Shown here: positions 23,936 through 35,677 of the stretch, piece after piece
How the letters are laid out: every line of letters starts with the position of its first letter
How positions within the stretch are numbered: position 1 is the first letter of the stretch
Origin: Cryptomeria japonica
Taxonomy: Eukaryota > Streptophyta > Pinopsida > Cupressales > Cupressaceae
Direction of reading: 5' to 3'
Assembly (NCBI RefSeq): GCF_030272615.1
Contig: NC_081413.1
Location: 337,151,302-337,215,301, forward strand
DNA length: 64,000 bases
Program-made: the position numbers and the translations under genes
The notes under the pieces: generated by a model
The model's input: the letters and a program-made list of their open reading frames with translations, nothing else
Database searches by the model: none
What the model was told of the DNA's origin: nothing

Positions 23936-26085
23936 TGGTGCAGGAGCACCTAGTTGAGTAAAACTCCCATTTTTGAGTATTTAATGCTTTCATGTTTGTA
24001 ATGTCTTGTGTTAGGTTGATTATGTTGTTTTAGGTTGTTATGTGTCATGTTTAGTGGTTTTGATCTCATTTTGGGCTCAAGAGATCAAGTTTTGCCTTTC
24101 AGGCTTTGAGTTGACAATTTTTGGCAAAAATGTGCAAAATTGCCAAAAAGGTCTTCTAATGCTTTCCAAAGCATTGAAACATGTTTGATAAGTGTTTTTA
24201 GGCATATCTAAGTTGTTTAGACAAGTTGACAAGGTTAGGTTGTCAAAAATGCCTCATTGAGCAAGAAAAGTTGTCATTTGGCTTGAAAAGTTGTCAAAGT
24301 TGTCATTTTTGGGTTTTTCTTGCAAAAGGTAGTTGTGAAAGCCTCATGTCCGTACAAGGCTTGATAACTAATTGGATGGACTATAAAAAGACCTCCCTTT
24401 GCCTTGAATAAGGTTGGTGATTGTATAAGCAAGAGCTTTTGAATAAAATCATAAAATTTCGCTTTTATGACTGGTTTTTCCTTCCTTTATGAAACAGTTT
24501 GTACTGTAGCTCCATAGTCCGTACTGTGCCTTTGGGAAGTGTGCATAACAGTTGTATAATTCTCTCTAGTTTATTTTGGTATTGGTTTCTCTTGCAAATT
24601 GGATTGTACAAAATTATTTGCAAACTGTGTGCTCGTTGCCCTGTCAAAGGTTTGAAGTTCTAAAATGTCACCACTTGACTAATCCAGGTCTGGGATCCCA
24701 CCTAATGGATTCAGTCAAGTTGGCATTCATGTATATACTATACATATGCTCTATTTTGTGCCAAAAGTGTGGTTAGAAGAAGGAATTGAGTGAATACTAG
24801 GCAAGTATTGATTATTTGGCTAGTAGCATGAACTAAAACTCAAGATTTGCACCCAAAAGTAATTTGGAGTGAACAAATGAATGAGGCAGAGGTCTGGACA
24901 TGTGACCAAGGGTGTGAAGCATCATCTTGATGTGTTAGAATAGCTTGTTCCATTCAATCATTCTCACTTTGTAAACAAAACAGTGAGTTCGCTGTTTTTC
25001 TGAATTATGTTGTCAATTTGCTTATGGAATGCTTCGGAAGCATCATCCAAGCCTTGTAACTAAGAAGGCATTGTAATAGGAGATTATCCAATGTTTTCAG
25101 ACCTCATTGAGGTGTATTTCCAAACCAAAACTCTTCTTTATGCAGGTCCCAAAGTGTAATGATTGCTGATTGGTAAAAGGGCAGCAAAAAGACAATGACA
25201 GTGGCAATTTTACTATTTTCTCACTTGTTTGCCAAGTGTTTGGCATTTTGCTTGCAGGGCAGCAACATGGGAAGGTTCTATTTGTTGTGGTAGAAGTCCT
25301 AAGTCATTTTAGAGGCTTGAAGAGTGGAGTTGGAGAGACTTTCTGATGTTTTTTGCTCTAAACCCTACCAAACCCTCCAAATATGCCTAAAATGGTGGAC
25401 AATCCTTTTGTAGCTCTAACAGTGGAGCAAACCATGAAAATCCTTCATTACTTACCTCTAAAACACCTTCCAAAACAAGTTTATTGAAGGAGAAGCCCAT
25501 CGTTGGGTAGGGTGAGTAAAAAGGTGACAATTACCCCTCCACGGGCTTGTAGCCCTTTGACTGCATAACACACACTTTTTGAAACCCGATTGCAAGGAGG
25601 ACTTGGGAACTCATGAAATATTATGTGATCATCCTAAGACGGCGAATCAAATGTCAAATGGAACCTTGGACAGTGTGGAGCCCCTTTTTGAGATTTGACC
25701 CTTGGTTGGTGGGTTGAGTAAGCCAAGGCTATGGGCCTTAAACTAAATTGTGAGCATCAAAACTTGAATAAAACCTTGCTGCCCCTACTTGTCCATGCAA
25801 AAGGCTCCTAAAGCACTCTAAAACAGAGGGTTGAATGCCAAAGAGCAGAGATTGAGGGTGTGTAGATGGGTGGAGTGAGTAATTTGAGTAGATTTGAGCA
25901 TGGGTGTGAGCCAACACCAAAAGGGGGGGTTTATTAGGAAAGTGATACATGAAGTGCTTGGCACTATAACCACAAGAATGATTTTGTAAACACATACAAC
26001 AGACTCATACAAGTTTTTGGGTAACAAATTGAACTTATTGAGCAAATTGGCCTTTTTGAGCACTTTCCTAGCAATCTCCCTATCA
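23936..26085 (+). repeat. 3' LTR of chromovirus
   Basis: 2150 bp, same ends as the 5' LTR; followed by CTTCT. Preceded by the polypurine tract ending at 23935. Confidence 0.95.
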
Positions 26086-26090
26086 CTTCT

Positions 26091-27722
26091 TTTCTTCCAA
26101 AAGCCACGCCCAACCTTGGTTTTGCACTTTATGAAATCTTAAAATATTTTAAAATGTTATATGCCTCTTGGGGAACGTGCAAGGTGGGCCCAAGTGCTCA
26201 CTTAAGAAAACACTTAATATAAAGTGCTTTTATAAAGTTATTTTATAAGTTTATTTTTCTAATTTAAGAAAAAGTAACTTTATCATTACTTTATAGTAAA
26301 ATATTATAAAATACATGTATTTATCCATCCAAGTCAAATAAATGACTCAGTTTAAGCTCCCAAAGATGGAAAATATCACCTCCTAACCAATTAATTTGCC
26401 TGCGGAGGTGGCTAATAGGCAAAACTATGCAACTGAATGATCACACGAAAAATGAAGACATTATAGAAAAGTACCTCAACATCTATAATTGATCACCCCA
26501 ACTGATAGAGATTTATTATACTCTTTACATGTGTCATAACTACATTAAGAGTTATTAGCATCTCACCAAACACTTAACACACTTGAAATAGAAAGTGGGA
26601 GGAAATATGAGTGATTTTTTGATAGTTTATTGGCACATGAATACACTTGGAGTGGTGTATTTTTTAAAGGGTTGCACCAATATTTTAGAAAGGCTCCAAA
26701 GTTACTAAAAAATCATTTTGACTTTCTCTTTATGATGTAGCACCAAAGATAAGAGGGACTCACTAGTTTGGTGCTTGACGTTCAATGCCCTCAAGTTACC
26801 TCCTTTGAATATTCAACCTTAATGCTATGACAACTCCTAAATGCAATGATTCGTACTTTTTGCTGATGATATTCCTTGGTATCTAATGATATAGTGAGCC
26901 ACGATGACAAGGATGAAGACCACGTCAGATGTCTTGTTCTAAATTCCTTCCACCTCACAATTACTTTTGTCATATTCTCACATCTCCTTCAAGGTTTGTG
27001 CTTGGATAAAGAAATTTTTCTTTCACAAATTTCCATTGCTTCCTTGCTTGACCATCCAAGCTTGCTCAAGGAATATTCAGACCATCACGTGAAAAGGCTT
27101 TCAAGCCTTATGAATAAATTAAACAACTTTTATAGAGAAAACGGTTAGGCTAGGTCTAGCAAAATTAATATTTTTTCTTCTTATTAATCACTGCACAAAT
27201 TGTAAATCAGATGTAAATTTCAATCCTCAAACCTAAAATTTTTGTGCAACTATAAAACCTTAAGCACATGACCTTAGAAAATCTTCATCTTTAACATCAA
27301 ATCATTGCCTACAAATCTTTGTATTACTGATGTTATAATTTTGAATGAGCTACACTATGATAATTTGGGCGAATCTTTCACCAACTTAATTATTTTTTTC
27401 CAAGAGGGTTTTCATCTTTGAGAAGGTTGAGACAAGCCAAATTCAATCCCAAACTCTAAGGATTTGATTAGAGACAAATAATATGACCCACATGATACCA
27501 AATGAGCCCTTGAAATGTCTTTTATACTTTTTCCTTGAGAAAACATAATTTAAATTTCACCTTTTTGATTAAAATTTCATTTTAGCCTTGAAAAGACATT
27601 ATTAAAATAATGATAATTTGACAAATAAGGTACCTATTTTATGTGTCCATGATTTAAAACTTTTCATCCTAGTTCCAATGAGGTATAACACCAAGGTAAT
27701 TTTTAAATATTCTAATACATTT
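26091..27722. other. Intergenic, no gene recognised
   Basis: AT-rich DNA flanking the chromovirus. The stretch 26160-26330 (CTTGGGGAACGTGC and AT-rich AAAGTTATTTTATAAG words) recalls part of the LTR at 46240-46400 and may be a distant relic of it. A 90-codon plus ORF at 26876-27148 has no recognisable domain. Confidence 0.35.
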
Positions 27723-28156
27723 TGTTATGTAACTAGTTATGTGATATTATAAGGTATTTAGGTGGATGGAGATGTCAACATGTGGCACACATCCTTTAAG
27801 TTAGTTATATTGGGTCATGTGAATAATTTATCTAATTAATTATATCAGGAGTTGAGTAGGCCTTAATTAAGATTTGCCCTTCCATTGTATTGTTAGGAAG
27901 AGGTATAAATAAAGGAAGGTAAATATCATTGTAAGGGATATGTGTGAAGTATGATGTTGTATTTGGGATCTATCGAAGATATAACGTAGAGTGGCTTCTT
28001 CCATTAGGAGTATAGTATGATTTTACCTTAAGGGTTTACTCCATTTCAACATATATTGGATATTAGAGCACATTGACACACATACATCTCTTTTATCATG
28101 TAAGATATATCTTTTGCAATATATCATTTTTATTATTATATGTGTGATTCTTATGA
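27723..28156 (+). repeat. 5' LTR of small element
   Basis: Begins TGTTATGTAACTAG; shares GGTATTTAGG, TTATATTGGGTCATGTGA and CTTAAGGGTTTACTC with 29991-30422. The 3' edge is set by the PBS-like site at 28159. Confidence 0.75.
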
Positions 28157-28760
28157 TGTGGTATTAGAGGTACAATTTGGAAAAATGAGGGAAAACCCCT
28201 AGTTTTAAAAGATTTCCCTATATCTTCCAAATAATTGTAATTTTTTCAACAATTTTTATTCTAAAGTTGGATAATCATACGAGGAAGACAAGTCTAAAAT
28301 TCAAGTTTTTATCATTAATATTTCAAGTTATTGTATATATTTTTTTTCATAAATTCACCTTCCAAGTCACAAATCAAGAATTTTTCCTAAAATTCTTACA
28401 TTTCTGAAAAACTCATGAAAATTCATTAGGGATCTATTAATTTCATTTTTTAATTTGATGCCGACTATATCATATTTTGGTCAAATGAATGTTGGGTTGA
28501 TTGGTTTTGGTAGAATGGTTATCTATTGAAGAACTTTTTTAAACCCTATTTTCAATGGATTTTCTTAATTTTAATGTAAGTGTAGATGTATTAGAATAGT
28601 GACACAAATATTTAATATCTCACGGTTAGCTTACGCAATGGAAATATTGGTTTTCTTGTTGTTTAAGAGGTGAAGTTGAGGAATGGTATGCACCATTAAA
28701 TATGGGTATTTTCTGTTTGGATGAACTAGAACAAAATTTATAAGATATATGAGCTCTAAA
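28157..28760 (+). other. Interior 5' part of small element
   Basis: AT-rich, no intact frame. A weak gag-like phrase (GEVEEWYA) appears near 28670 but is too short to assign. Confidence 0.3.
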
Positions 28761-29010
28761 AGAAGGATTTAAGAAGAGGAAGAAAATGAAGAAGAGAAAG
28801 ACGAGGAGGGAGAAAATGAAGAAGAGGAAGAAGAGGAGGAATAAAATGAAGAAGAGAAAAAAGAAGGAAAATAGTGAAGAGCAAGAAGAGGGGGATGAAA
28901 ATAAAGAAGAGGAGGACAAAGATAAAGAAGAAAAAGAAGAAGAGGTGGAAAATGAAGAGGAGAAATAAAAAGAAGACAAAGAAGGAGAAGGAGAAGACTT
29001 AGAAGAAGGA
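28760..29010 (+). repeat. GAA/GAG-rich low-complexity tract
   Basis: About 250 bp of purine-rich GAAGAAGAGGAA-type sequence encoding a Lys/Glu run in every plus frame. Probably an acidic/basic linker of a former gag; the opposite strand gives a spurious Ser/Phe-rich ORF. Confidence 0.8.
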
Positions 29011-29025
29011 TATGATATAAGGTAC

Positions 29026-29349
29026 TTGCACTTTAACTCTAAGAAAGGAATATTAAATCTTTTTTTTTCATCGATTCATTCAAAAGGAAATGTTATTGTC
29101 TCTATAAACCCTAGCAACAAGTATAACTTCATCAATATGGAATTAGCCAAGAAGATACATGTACAAGCAATGAACAACAAGGATAGTCAAATATTAGGTA
29201 TGGATACTCAGGTTTTTGAATATTTAAAGCTCTCCATAGATAAATATGTTTTACATTCAAACTTTTATGCTTTGAATATGGATGGGTTGGATATTGTTCT
29301 TGGTTATCCTTGGTTAGAATATTTGAGAACAATGAGTATCGATGTGTAA
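29026..29349 (+). pseudogene. Retropepsin-like fragment
   Basis: A 107-codon frame matches a Ty3/gypsy aspartic protease in layout. It has a beta-hairpin start (GNVIVSINPS), an N-F-I stretch followed by LAKKIHVQ, and the C-terminal MDGLDIVLGYPWLEYL segment that resembles the family's VVLG-W-L motif. The catalytic D-S/T-G triplet is gone (the aligned residues read NPS). It is flanked upstream by the Lys/Glu tract and downstream by broken sequence with stops. It cannot process a polyprotein. Confidence rests on the C-terminal motif. Confidence 0.6.
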
Positions 29350-29990
29350 AAGGAGTTCATGAAGCTTTGGTATAAAAAGAAAAAAAAATGCATTACAAGA
29401 TATTACACATAAAGAAGTCCAAAGGAAGGTCAAGGAAGAGAAAGTTCAAGAATCTTATGTAGATTGTAATAATGTATTAGAGGAAAATCAAGAGGATCAA
29501 GATGTTGAAGAAAATGAAAAGAACTAATTTACTAGGGAATCACTAAAACAAGTAGCAAAAAAAGGTGAAGAGTCAGATAAGGTTCCAGTGATAGCAAAGG
29601 GTGCAATATATAAGCATCCACAACTTTGTGAGGTAATAATAATGGAGGAAACCTTCATGAATACATGTTAATATACAAAATCAACAAGGAAATCACTATG
29701 GAAATACATGGAAACAAAGAAACAATTATACCATTTAGTCATATCACAAAAGTAATGGCTACTCATGGAAGAAAATGAGGACTTACTATAATAAGGACTG
29801 AAATCAAATGGGTGCAACAAATTATAGATTATAGATGGGATCCAAGAATTGTCAAGAAAAAGGGTCAAAAAAGGATCAACAATTAATGGTTAGATAATTG
29901 GTCATGACATCATATTTGTAATAGCTTGTGATATTCATACTATTTGACTTCTCATGTTTCAGGGATGAAAAATGTCAAGGAGGGATGCCA
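29350..29990 (+). other. Interior 3' part of small element
   Basis: Lys/Glu-rich broken frames without a recognisable domain. It ends in AAGGAGGGATGCCA, a plausible polypurine tract. Confidence 0.35.
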
Positions 29991-30422
29991 TGTTATGCAA
30001 CTAGGGATATGATGTTATAAGGTATTTAGGCGGATATAGATGTCACCATATGGTACACATCCCTTAAGTTAGTTATATTGGGTCATGTGAAAAACTTATG
30101 TAATTAATTATAATAAGAGTTGAGTAGGCCATCATTAGGATTTACCCTTCCATTCTATTATTATGAGGTATATATAGAGGAATGTGATTATCATTGTAAG
30201 GGATCTGCGTGAAGTATGATATTGTATTCAGGATCTTTGGGAGATATAGCATGCAATGGCTTCTTCCAAACGGAGCATTCTATAATGTACCCTACCTTAA
30301 GGGTTTACTCTATGTAAGCATATATTGGAGATTAGGTATTGGCCCACATACATCTCTCGTGTCATGTGAGATATATCTTCTACAATATATCATTTATATT
30401 ATTATATGTGTGGTTCTTTTGA
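29991..30422 (+). repeat. 3' LTR of small element
   Basis: Begins TGTTATGCAACTAGG; pairs with 27723-28156, with many substitutions. Confidence 0.75.
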
Positions 30423-32187
30423 AATTTAAGCAACCTTAGTAAAATAATTAAAGTCATTAATGCACCCATTTTGTGGAAACTACCGAAGAGCCTCAAAATC
30501 AAAATTTGATTACACTAGAGTGATCTTGATGATGAAAAATGAAAACAATTGGGCGACTTACTATAAATAGATGCCCTCTCCAATAATCTTGGAGAATGTA
30601 CCAAAAGCCAAAAATCACTTTGGAGAGATGCATATGAGTCCTCTAAATCATATGAGATCACTAGTAACATCAAATAACTCCTTTGATAATGCTAGCACAT
30701 ACCTTGAAGGTTAGAACCAAAAAATGAGGGCATTACAATGGTAGAGGAGGAAATAAACTTAGATGCATTAGTCAATATACAAGAAGTAAGCCTAATGAAA
30801 TTAATTATAGTCTTGAGTCCATATAGCTTACTTGCAAACATGTTTTACAACATATTTGCTAGTTATGTAGGATGCTTTGAATTAACTAAATTGGCCAACT
30901 CATCTGTAATAAGAATCAAAATAGACTTCATTCTCATTGATTTGGACCATGCCAAGGTATAGATAGGGACTCCTTCTAGTCATGATAAACAAAATACCTA
31001 AAAAGGAAACTCAAATGCCCACTTTCAAATAAAAAGGTATTGATGGTATATCAAATTAGAAAATGAAACTCTAATGTGAAAGTGAAGGTTGGATGAAAAA
31101 GATACAACAATAAAACTTAGATAAACTCTAATAGAAAAAAATATTTTAAAAGCACAATGATGCAAAAGGAAGAGTCAAATTGAAAATGAGATGTAATCTT
31201 AGAAAACTATACATATGCAAATACCAACACTCTAAGAAGAAGGTTGATATTTGTACGATTGGACAAGTTCAACAAAATGTAAAGGAAAATAACCTTTTCT
31301 TAAGAGTTAATAGAGGCTAATTGCACCCAAATGAACACAATCAAGATAGATCAACTAATTATAGTTAGACAAAATAATTTTGATGAAGTATTTATAACTT
31401 GAATGAGGAGGATATTGATACTTAGCTCAATAATTGAAGCATGAAGGCTAAATGGATGAGGTTTTGGAATCTATCTAATGGTAAAATTGAAAATAATGCT
31501 TCTCTATAGTGAAGTGCCTTGAAGTCTATGATGGATTTTTTTTCCATCAAAGGATATGTTCACATATTTGGGATACACTTGTGGCCATGGATCTAAACTT
31601 TGGATTCAAATTTATTTTGGTAATCAATGGTCTTTTTCTTTGTAATTTTAATTGATATATGATTTTATCTATGATCTTCCTCAATGTGTTGGGGACTTGG
31701 CAGTAGTTTAAAATACCTTTAAGGACTATTGATTTGTCACAAGGAAGCAATTTTTCTCCCAAATCAACCCCTAGATATTGCATAATATAAAAATGGGTAA
31801 GTGTAAGCATGCATATTCTTTACGCTTTTTATTACACCAAATTGAAGTATATTACTATTAATTAATCTCTAGAATGATGATTACTTGATTCCTTTATGAT
31901 TGCTTTAAGATCAAAATGAATGTATTAAATGTATTTAAATACTAGCACATAACATTAGAATGCACCAAATGTGTGTTTAGTTAGCTCAAAGAGAGAGGGT
32001 GAATTGGTCTAGTTGACCAAATTTACATATTGAATTTAGGAAATAAGTGAGATAATGAAGTCGTTTCCTACACTTGTAGACTACTGTTGACATGAGTTAG
32101 AATTAAATTGAAATGACAAATGATTAAATGAAAGTTAATGCATATATAACAAGTGCCACGTAGTGGCTAGTACTTGCCGTTTAGATT
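30423..32187. other. AT-rich intergenic, no gene recognised
   Basis: Short frames at 30738-30962 (plus) and 31547-31810 (minus) show no known domain. The latter has a basic, helix-rich composition (KLQRKRPLITKINL) that might be a retroelement scrap. Confidence 0.3.
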
Positions 32188-32259
32188 TGTAATAGGAATT
32201 GAGTATGTATTTTTTGCAAACAATTATCAAATAGAAGAAATTAATAATTTTGTAACCGT

Positions 32260-32800
32260 AACTGTAATTGAATCCGAACCCTAATTAAGTTGTAATCTTA
32301 TTTGAACCCTAACTATAATACTGATTGAATATTAATTATAAATTTAACCGAATCTCGAATTTAACGCATAATAGTCCTAGCCTAATTTGAAAACTAATCT
32401 TAACCCTTATCCTAAACCTATTTTAACTCTAATAAAAGTCCCATCTCTAATCTCAATTATAACTTTAATCTTAATTGAATTGTGCTCCAAACCTATTTGA
32501 ATCCTAACCATAATTTAACCCTAACACTAAATCAATTTTTTTTACATATATGCCGAATTGATCCTTAACCCTAACTCTAATTTAACTTTATACCTAACCC
32601 TTACCCTAATTAAATCCTTACCCTAACCATGTTTGAACGATAACCATAATTTAACCTTAACTCAAAAATATTTTTTATAACCTTAATTAAACACTAATTG
32701 AATCATAGTCCTAACCCTAATTGAACCCAACTCCTATTAAAACTTTAACACTAAGCTACAAATCTAACCCTAATTGAAATATAATTCTAACCCGTTTTGT
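32260..32800. repeat. Degenerate CCCTAA-rich tract
   Basis: Dense, irregular CCCTAA, CCTAAC and CTCTAA words separated by AT-rich spacers, resembling strongly decayed plant telomere repeat (CCCTAAA). No run of even three perfect telomere units is present. Confidence 0.55.
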
Positions 32801-33126
32801 AATAGTAATTAAATATTTTTTTTCAAACAATTTACAAAAGAGATAAATTAAAAGAATTATATAAAATTAATTTATTTAATTTTTTTTCAATTAGAATATT
32901 GTAACTCTTCTAAAATTTAATATTTATTTTGAATCAGAGTCCTAACCCTAATTGAAATATAATCCTAACCCTTTTTGTAATAGTAATTGAATATGTTTTT
33001 TTCAAACAATTTGCAAATAGAAGAGATTAATTAAAAACATTATATAATTAATTATATAAAATTAATTTATTTAATTTTTTTCAATTAGAATATTGTAAAT
33101 CTTCTCAAATTTAATATTTATTTGAG
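32765..33126. repeat. 178-bp tandem duplication
   Basis: Two copies (32765-32942, 32943-33126), both opening TAACCCTAATTGAAATATAA and containing CAAACAATTT and TTTAATT(T)n CAATTAGAATATTGTAA. A more diverged third copy of the middle part lies near 32188-32260. Confidence 0.8.
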
Positions 33127-33712
33127 AATGTGATTAGTGCAAAGATCATAGTAGTAAAGAAAATTTAAATATTTGATGTACTAGAAGAGATGAAAGTGAG
33201 AACAATTTTTATTTATATTACATTGTATTAATATGTATTATTTCACAATTAATTAATAATCAATTAATTCTAGCATCAAAATATTTTCACCTAGTTTCAA
33301 TAATAAAGGTAAAATTTATTTGTCATGGTAGTTACCTTATAATATATATCAAATAAATAAAAAAAGTTTGTATTTATTATCAATTTCGTATATTACCAAT
33401 TGCCATACAAATTCTAAATAATTGCAAAAGAAAATTAAATCATACTAAATTTTATTTTAATGACCTAAAAATTTGCCTAAAAAATTTCATGTAGAAAGTG
33501 GATCCGGGAAATCCAGTAATAAGATGCAAATTATTTGAGCCAATTAGATTGAAGAAAACATGGGAAGAAAAAAATCGTAGATATAATTGGTGAAAAAACA
33601 ATTTAGTAATAAGAGTTAAATGAAAATTGGTGCAAGTGATTGCAATAGCCCAAGTACTAATAAATGGATAGATATGACAATATATAATAAAACAAGTGCC
33701 ACATAGTGGGTA
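33127..33712. other. AT-rich, paralogous to the 38.3-kb region
   Basis: No gene. About 33411-33680 is homologous to about 38350-38720 (shared TTCATGTAGAAAGTGGATC and GATATAATTGGTG), so it belongs to a dispersed AT-rich repeat family. Confidence 0.5.
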
Positions 33713-33808
33713 GTACTTGCCTTTTTAATATTGTAATAGTAAAAAATTTGTAAAATTTTTGTACTTGCCTTTTTAGTATTGTAATAGTAAAAATTTTGTA
33801 AAATTTTT
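33713..33808. repeat. 48-bp tandem duplication
   Basis: Two copies (33713-33760, 33761-33808) opening GTACTTGCCTTTTTA and ending TTTGTAAAATTTTT. Confidence 0.85.
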
Positions 33809-33850
33809 GTTTATAGGCAGGTTGGATAATAATTTGAGATAATATATTCT

Positions 33851-34188
33851 TGCAATAAAATAATAGAGAGTGCCCATAATTATGGCATAGTTATAAAATT
33901 ACAATAATATCTATAACTAATTCAAACATTAACAATAACTTTAATTCTAACCTACCCAAAATTTTAACCTAATTCTAACTCTAAATATAACATTAAATAC
34001 AACCCTAATCTTTTTTTATTGCAATAATATAATAGAGAGTGCCCATAATTATGATATAGTTATTAAATTACAATAATATCTATAACTAATTCAAACCTTA
34101 ACAATAACCTTAACATAATTTGTAAACCTAATTCTAACTCTAAATCTAACATTAAATATAACCCTAATCCTTTAAAAAAAAATTAACC
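33851..34188. repeat. 169-bp tandem duplication with CCTAA words
   Basis: Two copies (33851-34019, 34020-34188) sharing AATAGAGAGTGCCCATAATT and CTATAACTAATTCAAAC, followed by CTAACTCTAAAT-type telomere-like words that continue to about 34330. Confidence 0.8.
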
Positions 34189-34436
34189 CTAATTCTCAAT
34201 CTAACTCTAAGCCTAAATTTAATCTTAATTTAGAAATAATTTAAACCTTATTTTTAACCCTAACCTTAACCCTTATTTTAACACTAACTCTTATTAAGAA
34301 ACCTAATTTTAATCCTAATCATTATTATAAAGATTTTAGAATTATAATAATAAATAAAAATTAAGATTAAATTTATAATATAATTAAGGATTATAAATTA
34401 AATTATAATCATTTATTTAAATTATAACCATAAAAT

Positions 34437-34452
34437 TAATAATAATAATCTT
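34437..34452. repeat. Target-site duplication, left copy
   Basis: 16 bp, TAATAATAATAATCTT. It matches 35914-35929 at 15 of 16 positions and brackets the LINE fragment 34453-35913. Confidence 0.8.
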
Positions 34453-34453
34453 C

Positions 34454-34496
34454 TTTTTTTTTTTTTTTTTTTAAAAGATAAGTGCTATCATTTATT
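34454..34496 (-). terminator. LINE poly(A) signal and tail
   Basis: On the minus strand AATAAA is followed 18 bases later by a run of 19 A. This defines the 3' end of the LINE transcript. Confidence 0.85.
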
Positions 34497-34667
34497 GGGA
34501 TAGCTCCCTATATTGCTTGAAATTATGGAAATTACATATGATTGTAGACACATATACACATCTATCCCTCTGTGCACATATACCCAACATTACATAAAAG
34601 AACCAAAAAGTTATCAGCCCACTTTTACACATATATACCCCACTCCTATTTCGACACTATCCAGAGA

Positions 34668-35468
34668 TTACACCCGCCCCCCGATGGCTTGATAGATTAC
34701 TGTAGCAAATTCACCAATACCAATTGCGTTGTGGGTGGAGTTCTCCGGGAGCCACCAATCGTTCGACTCAGGTACCCTTCGAAAGGGTTCCAAGTTTCCA
34801 TTAAAAACCGCACACCTAAAAATCTCCCATGCCTCATCCCCGAAAGTCTTCAATCTCGCCCGCTCCTCCTTCCATACTTCTCTGCAGGCCATCTCCCAAA
34901 CGACGTCACTGTCCACAGAATCCTCCTCGTCTGCATATTCCTCGCTGTCTTCTCCATCCTCATTGCCATCTTCATCGCCCTCTCCATCATCCTCTGAGTC
35001 CGAGGGTAAGTAGTTCTCAAATTGGAAGTATATCTTCATAATGCTCACTTTGACTCCTTCCTCCATACTCAGAATGGCATCAACAACCGTGTCAGTGATG
35101 AATGGTTTTATGAATCCTGCTAACAGTTCAACCACATGTTCCTTCGATTCAATGATATCCACCAGTGGCAGGAGAACGACTTCCAATACCATAGCATCAC
35201 ACCAGTGTTTGTCATAGTTTAGAGTGATGCCCACGAGCCCCCTCATAGAATTGTATACATACTCATCAGTGCAAAACAAGTTTCTCAACTGTACATTGAA
35301 TGCGTTCCCACAGTTTACACAATCAACCCTTCCAAAGTAAGCCATTGCCACAAATTTTCTCTGCAACTCTCTCGAAATAGCCCACACACTTCCCTGTTTT
35401 GCCTTTGCCCACCGAATTCTCCATATAAAGTTGTGATCTGTGATATCAATCAAGTGCTTTCTGTCCAT
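34668..35468 (-). CDS. LINE-associated ORF of unknown function (B)
   Basis: Intact 266-codon ORF, ATG 35468, downstream of a truncated RNase H and inside the TSD-bounded LINE insertion. Visible features: a basic N-terminus (MDRKHLIDITD), a lone CxxC (VDCVNCG, about residue 49), a hydrophobic helical core (residues 85-150), an Asp/Glu-rich acidic linker (about 155-195), then a Glu/Arg/Trp-rich helix (VWKEERARLKTFGDEAWEI). No signal peptide or membrane segment. I recognise no family. The position matches ORF 36654-37382 in a second LINE fragment, and the ERAR(L/I)-containing C-terminal helix may be shared. It could be a third LINE ORF or captured host sequence. Staying open beside a broken RNase H is notable. 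Confidence 0.55.
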   Translation of the reverse strand: MDRKHLIDITDHNFIWRIRWAKAKQGSVWAISRELQRKFVAMAYFGRVDCVNCGNAFNVQLRNLFCTDEYVYNSMRGLVGITLNYDKHWCDAMVLEVVLLPLVDIIESKEHVVELLAGFIKPFITDTVVDAILSMEEGVKVSIMKIYFQFENYLPSDSEDDGEGDEDGNEDGEDSEEYADEEDSVDSDVVWEMACREVWKEERARLKTFGDEAWEIFRCAVFNGNLEPFRRVPESNDWWLPENSTHNAIGIGEFATVIYQAIGGRV

Positions 35469-35677
35469 ACCCTGTTAGAATCTTTCATTCTGCAAACATA
35501 TCATTTTCAAAGAGTAGCAATTTCTAGGCATCATGATGAACTGCTCGGGTGCCATGTGTTCCTACCGCCCAAGAGTCAATTCCTGTTTGCAACCTCCAAT
35601 TCGTACTTCGCCATTGTTTATCAAATTGCCACCACGATACCCTGGCAGTCGATAGGGACCCAAAAGTCAAAGACATG

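Larger units (their letters stand above)
17113..26085 (+). mobile_element. Ty3/gypsy chromovirus, full length, inactive
   Basis: Both LTRs (17113-19269, 23936-26085), a tRNA-Met type PBS, polypurine tract TTTTTGGGGGAG and perfect TSD CTTCT (17108-17112, 26086-26090). Internal order is gag, protease, RT, RNase H, integrase, chromodomain, which marks a chromovirus. LTRs of about 2.15 kb are long for the group. The first 275 bp of the two LTRs differ at about five positions, so it is fairly young. Stops, frameshifts and lost catalytic residues in gag and pol mean it needs help to move. Confidence 0.95.
27723..30422 (+). mobile_element. Small non-autonomous LTR retroelement
   Basis: Two diverged direct repeats of about 433 bp (27723-28156, 29991-30422) flank 1.8 kb. 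A decayed PBS TGGTATTAGAGG follows the first and an A/G-rich tract precedes the second. The interior keeps only a Glu/Lys low-complexity frame and a retropepsin-like segment; no RT, RNase H or integrase is visible. The flanks CATTT (27718-27722) and AATTT (30423-30427) could be a decayed TSD. LTR divergence is visibly much greater than in the other elements, so this is an old insertion. Confidence 0.75.

Noticed and set aside
28626..28979. 117-codon Ser/Phe-rich minus ORF
   Set aside because: Antisense of the GAA/GAG low-complexity tract.
32260..34330. True telomere or interstitial telomere array
   Set aside because: Words are too irregular; no run of perfect CCCTAAA units. Kept only as a degenerate tract.
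34572..35041. Ser/Pro-rich plus ORFs
   Set aside because: Antisense of the acidic linker of the minus-strand LINE ORF.
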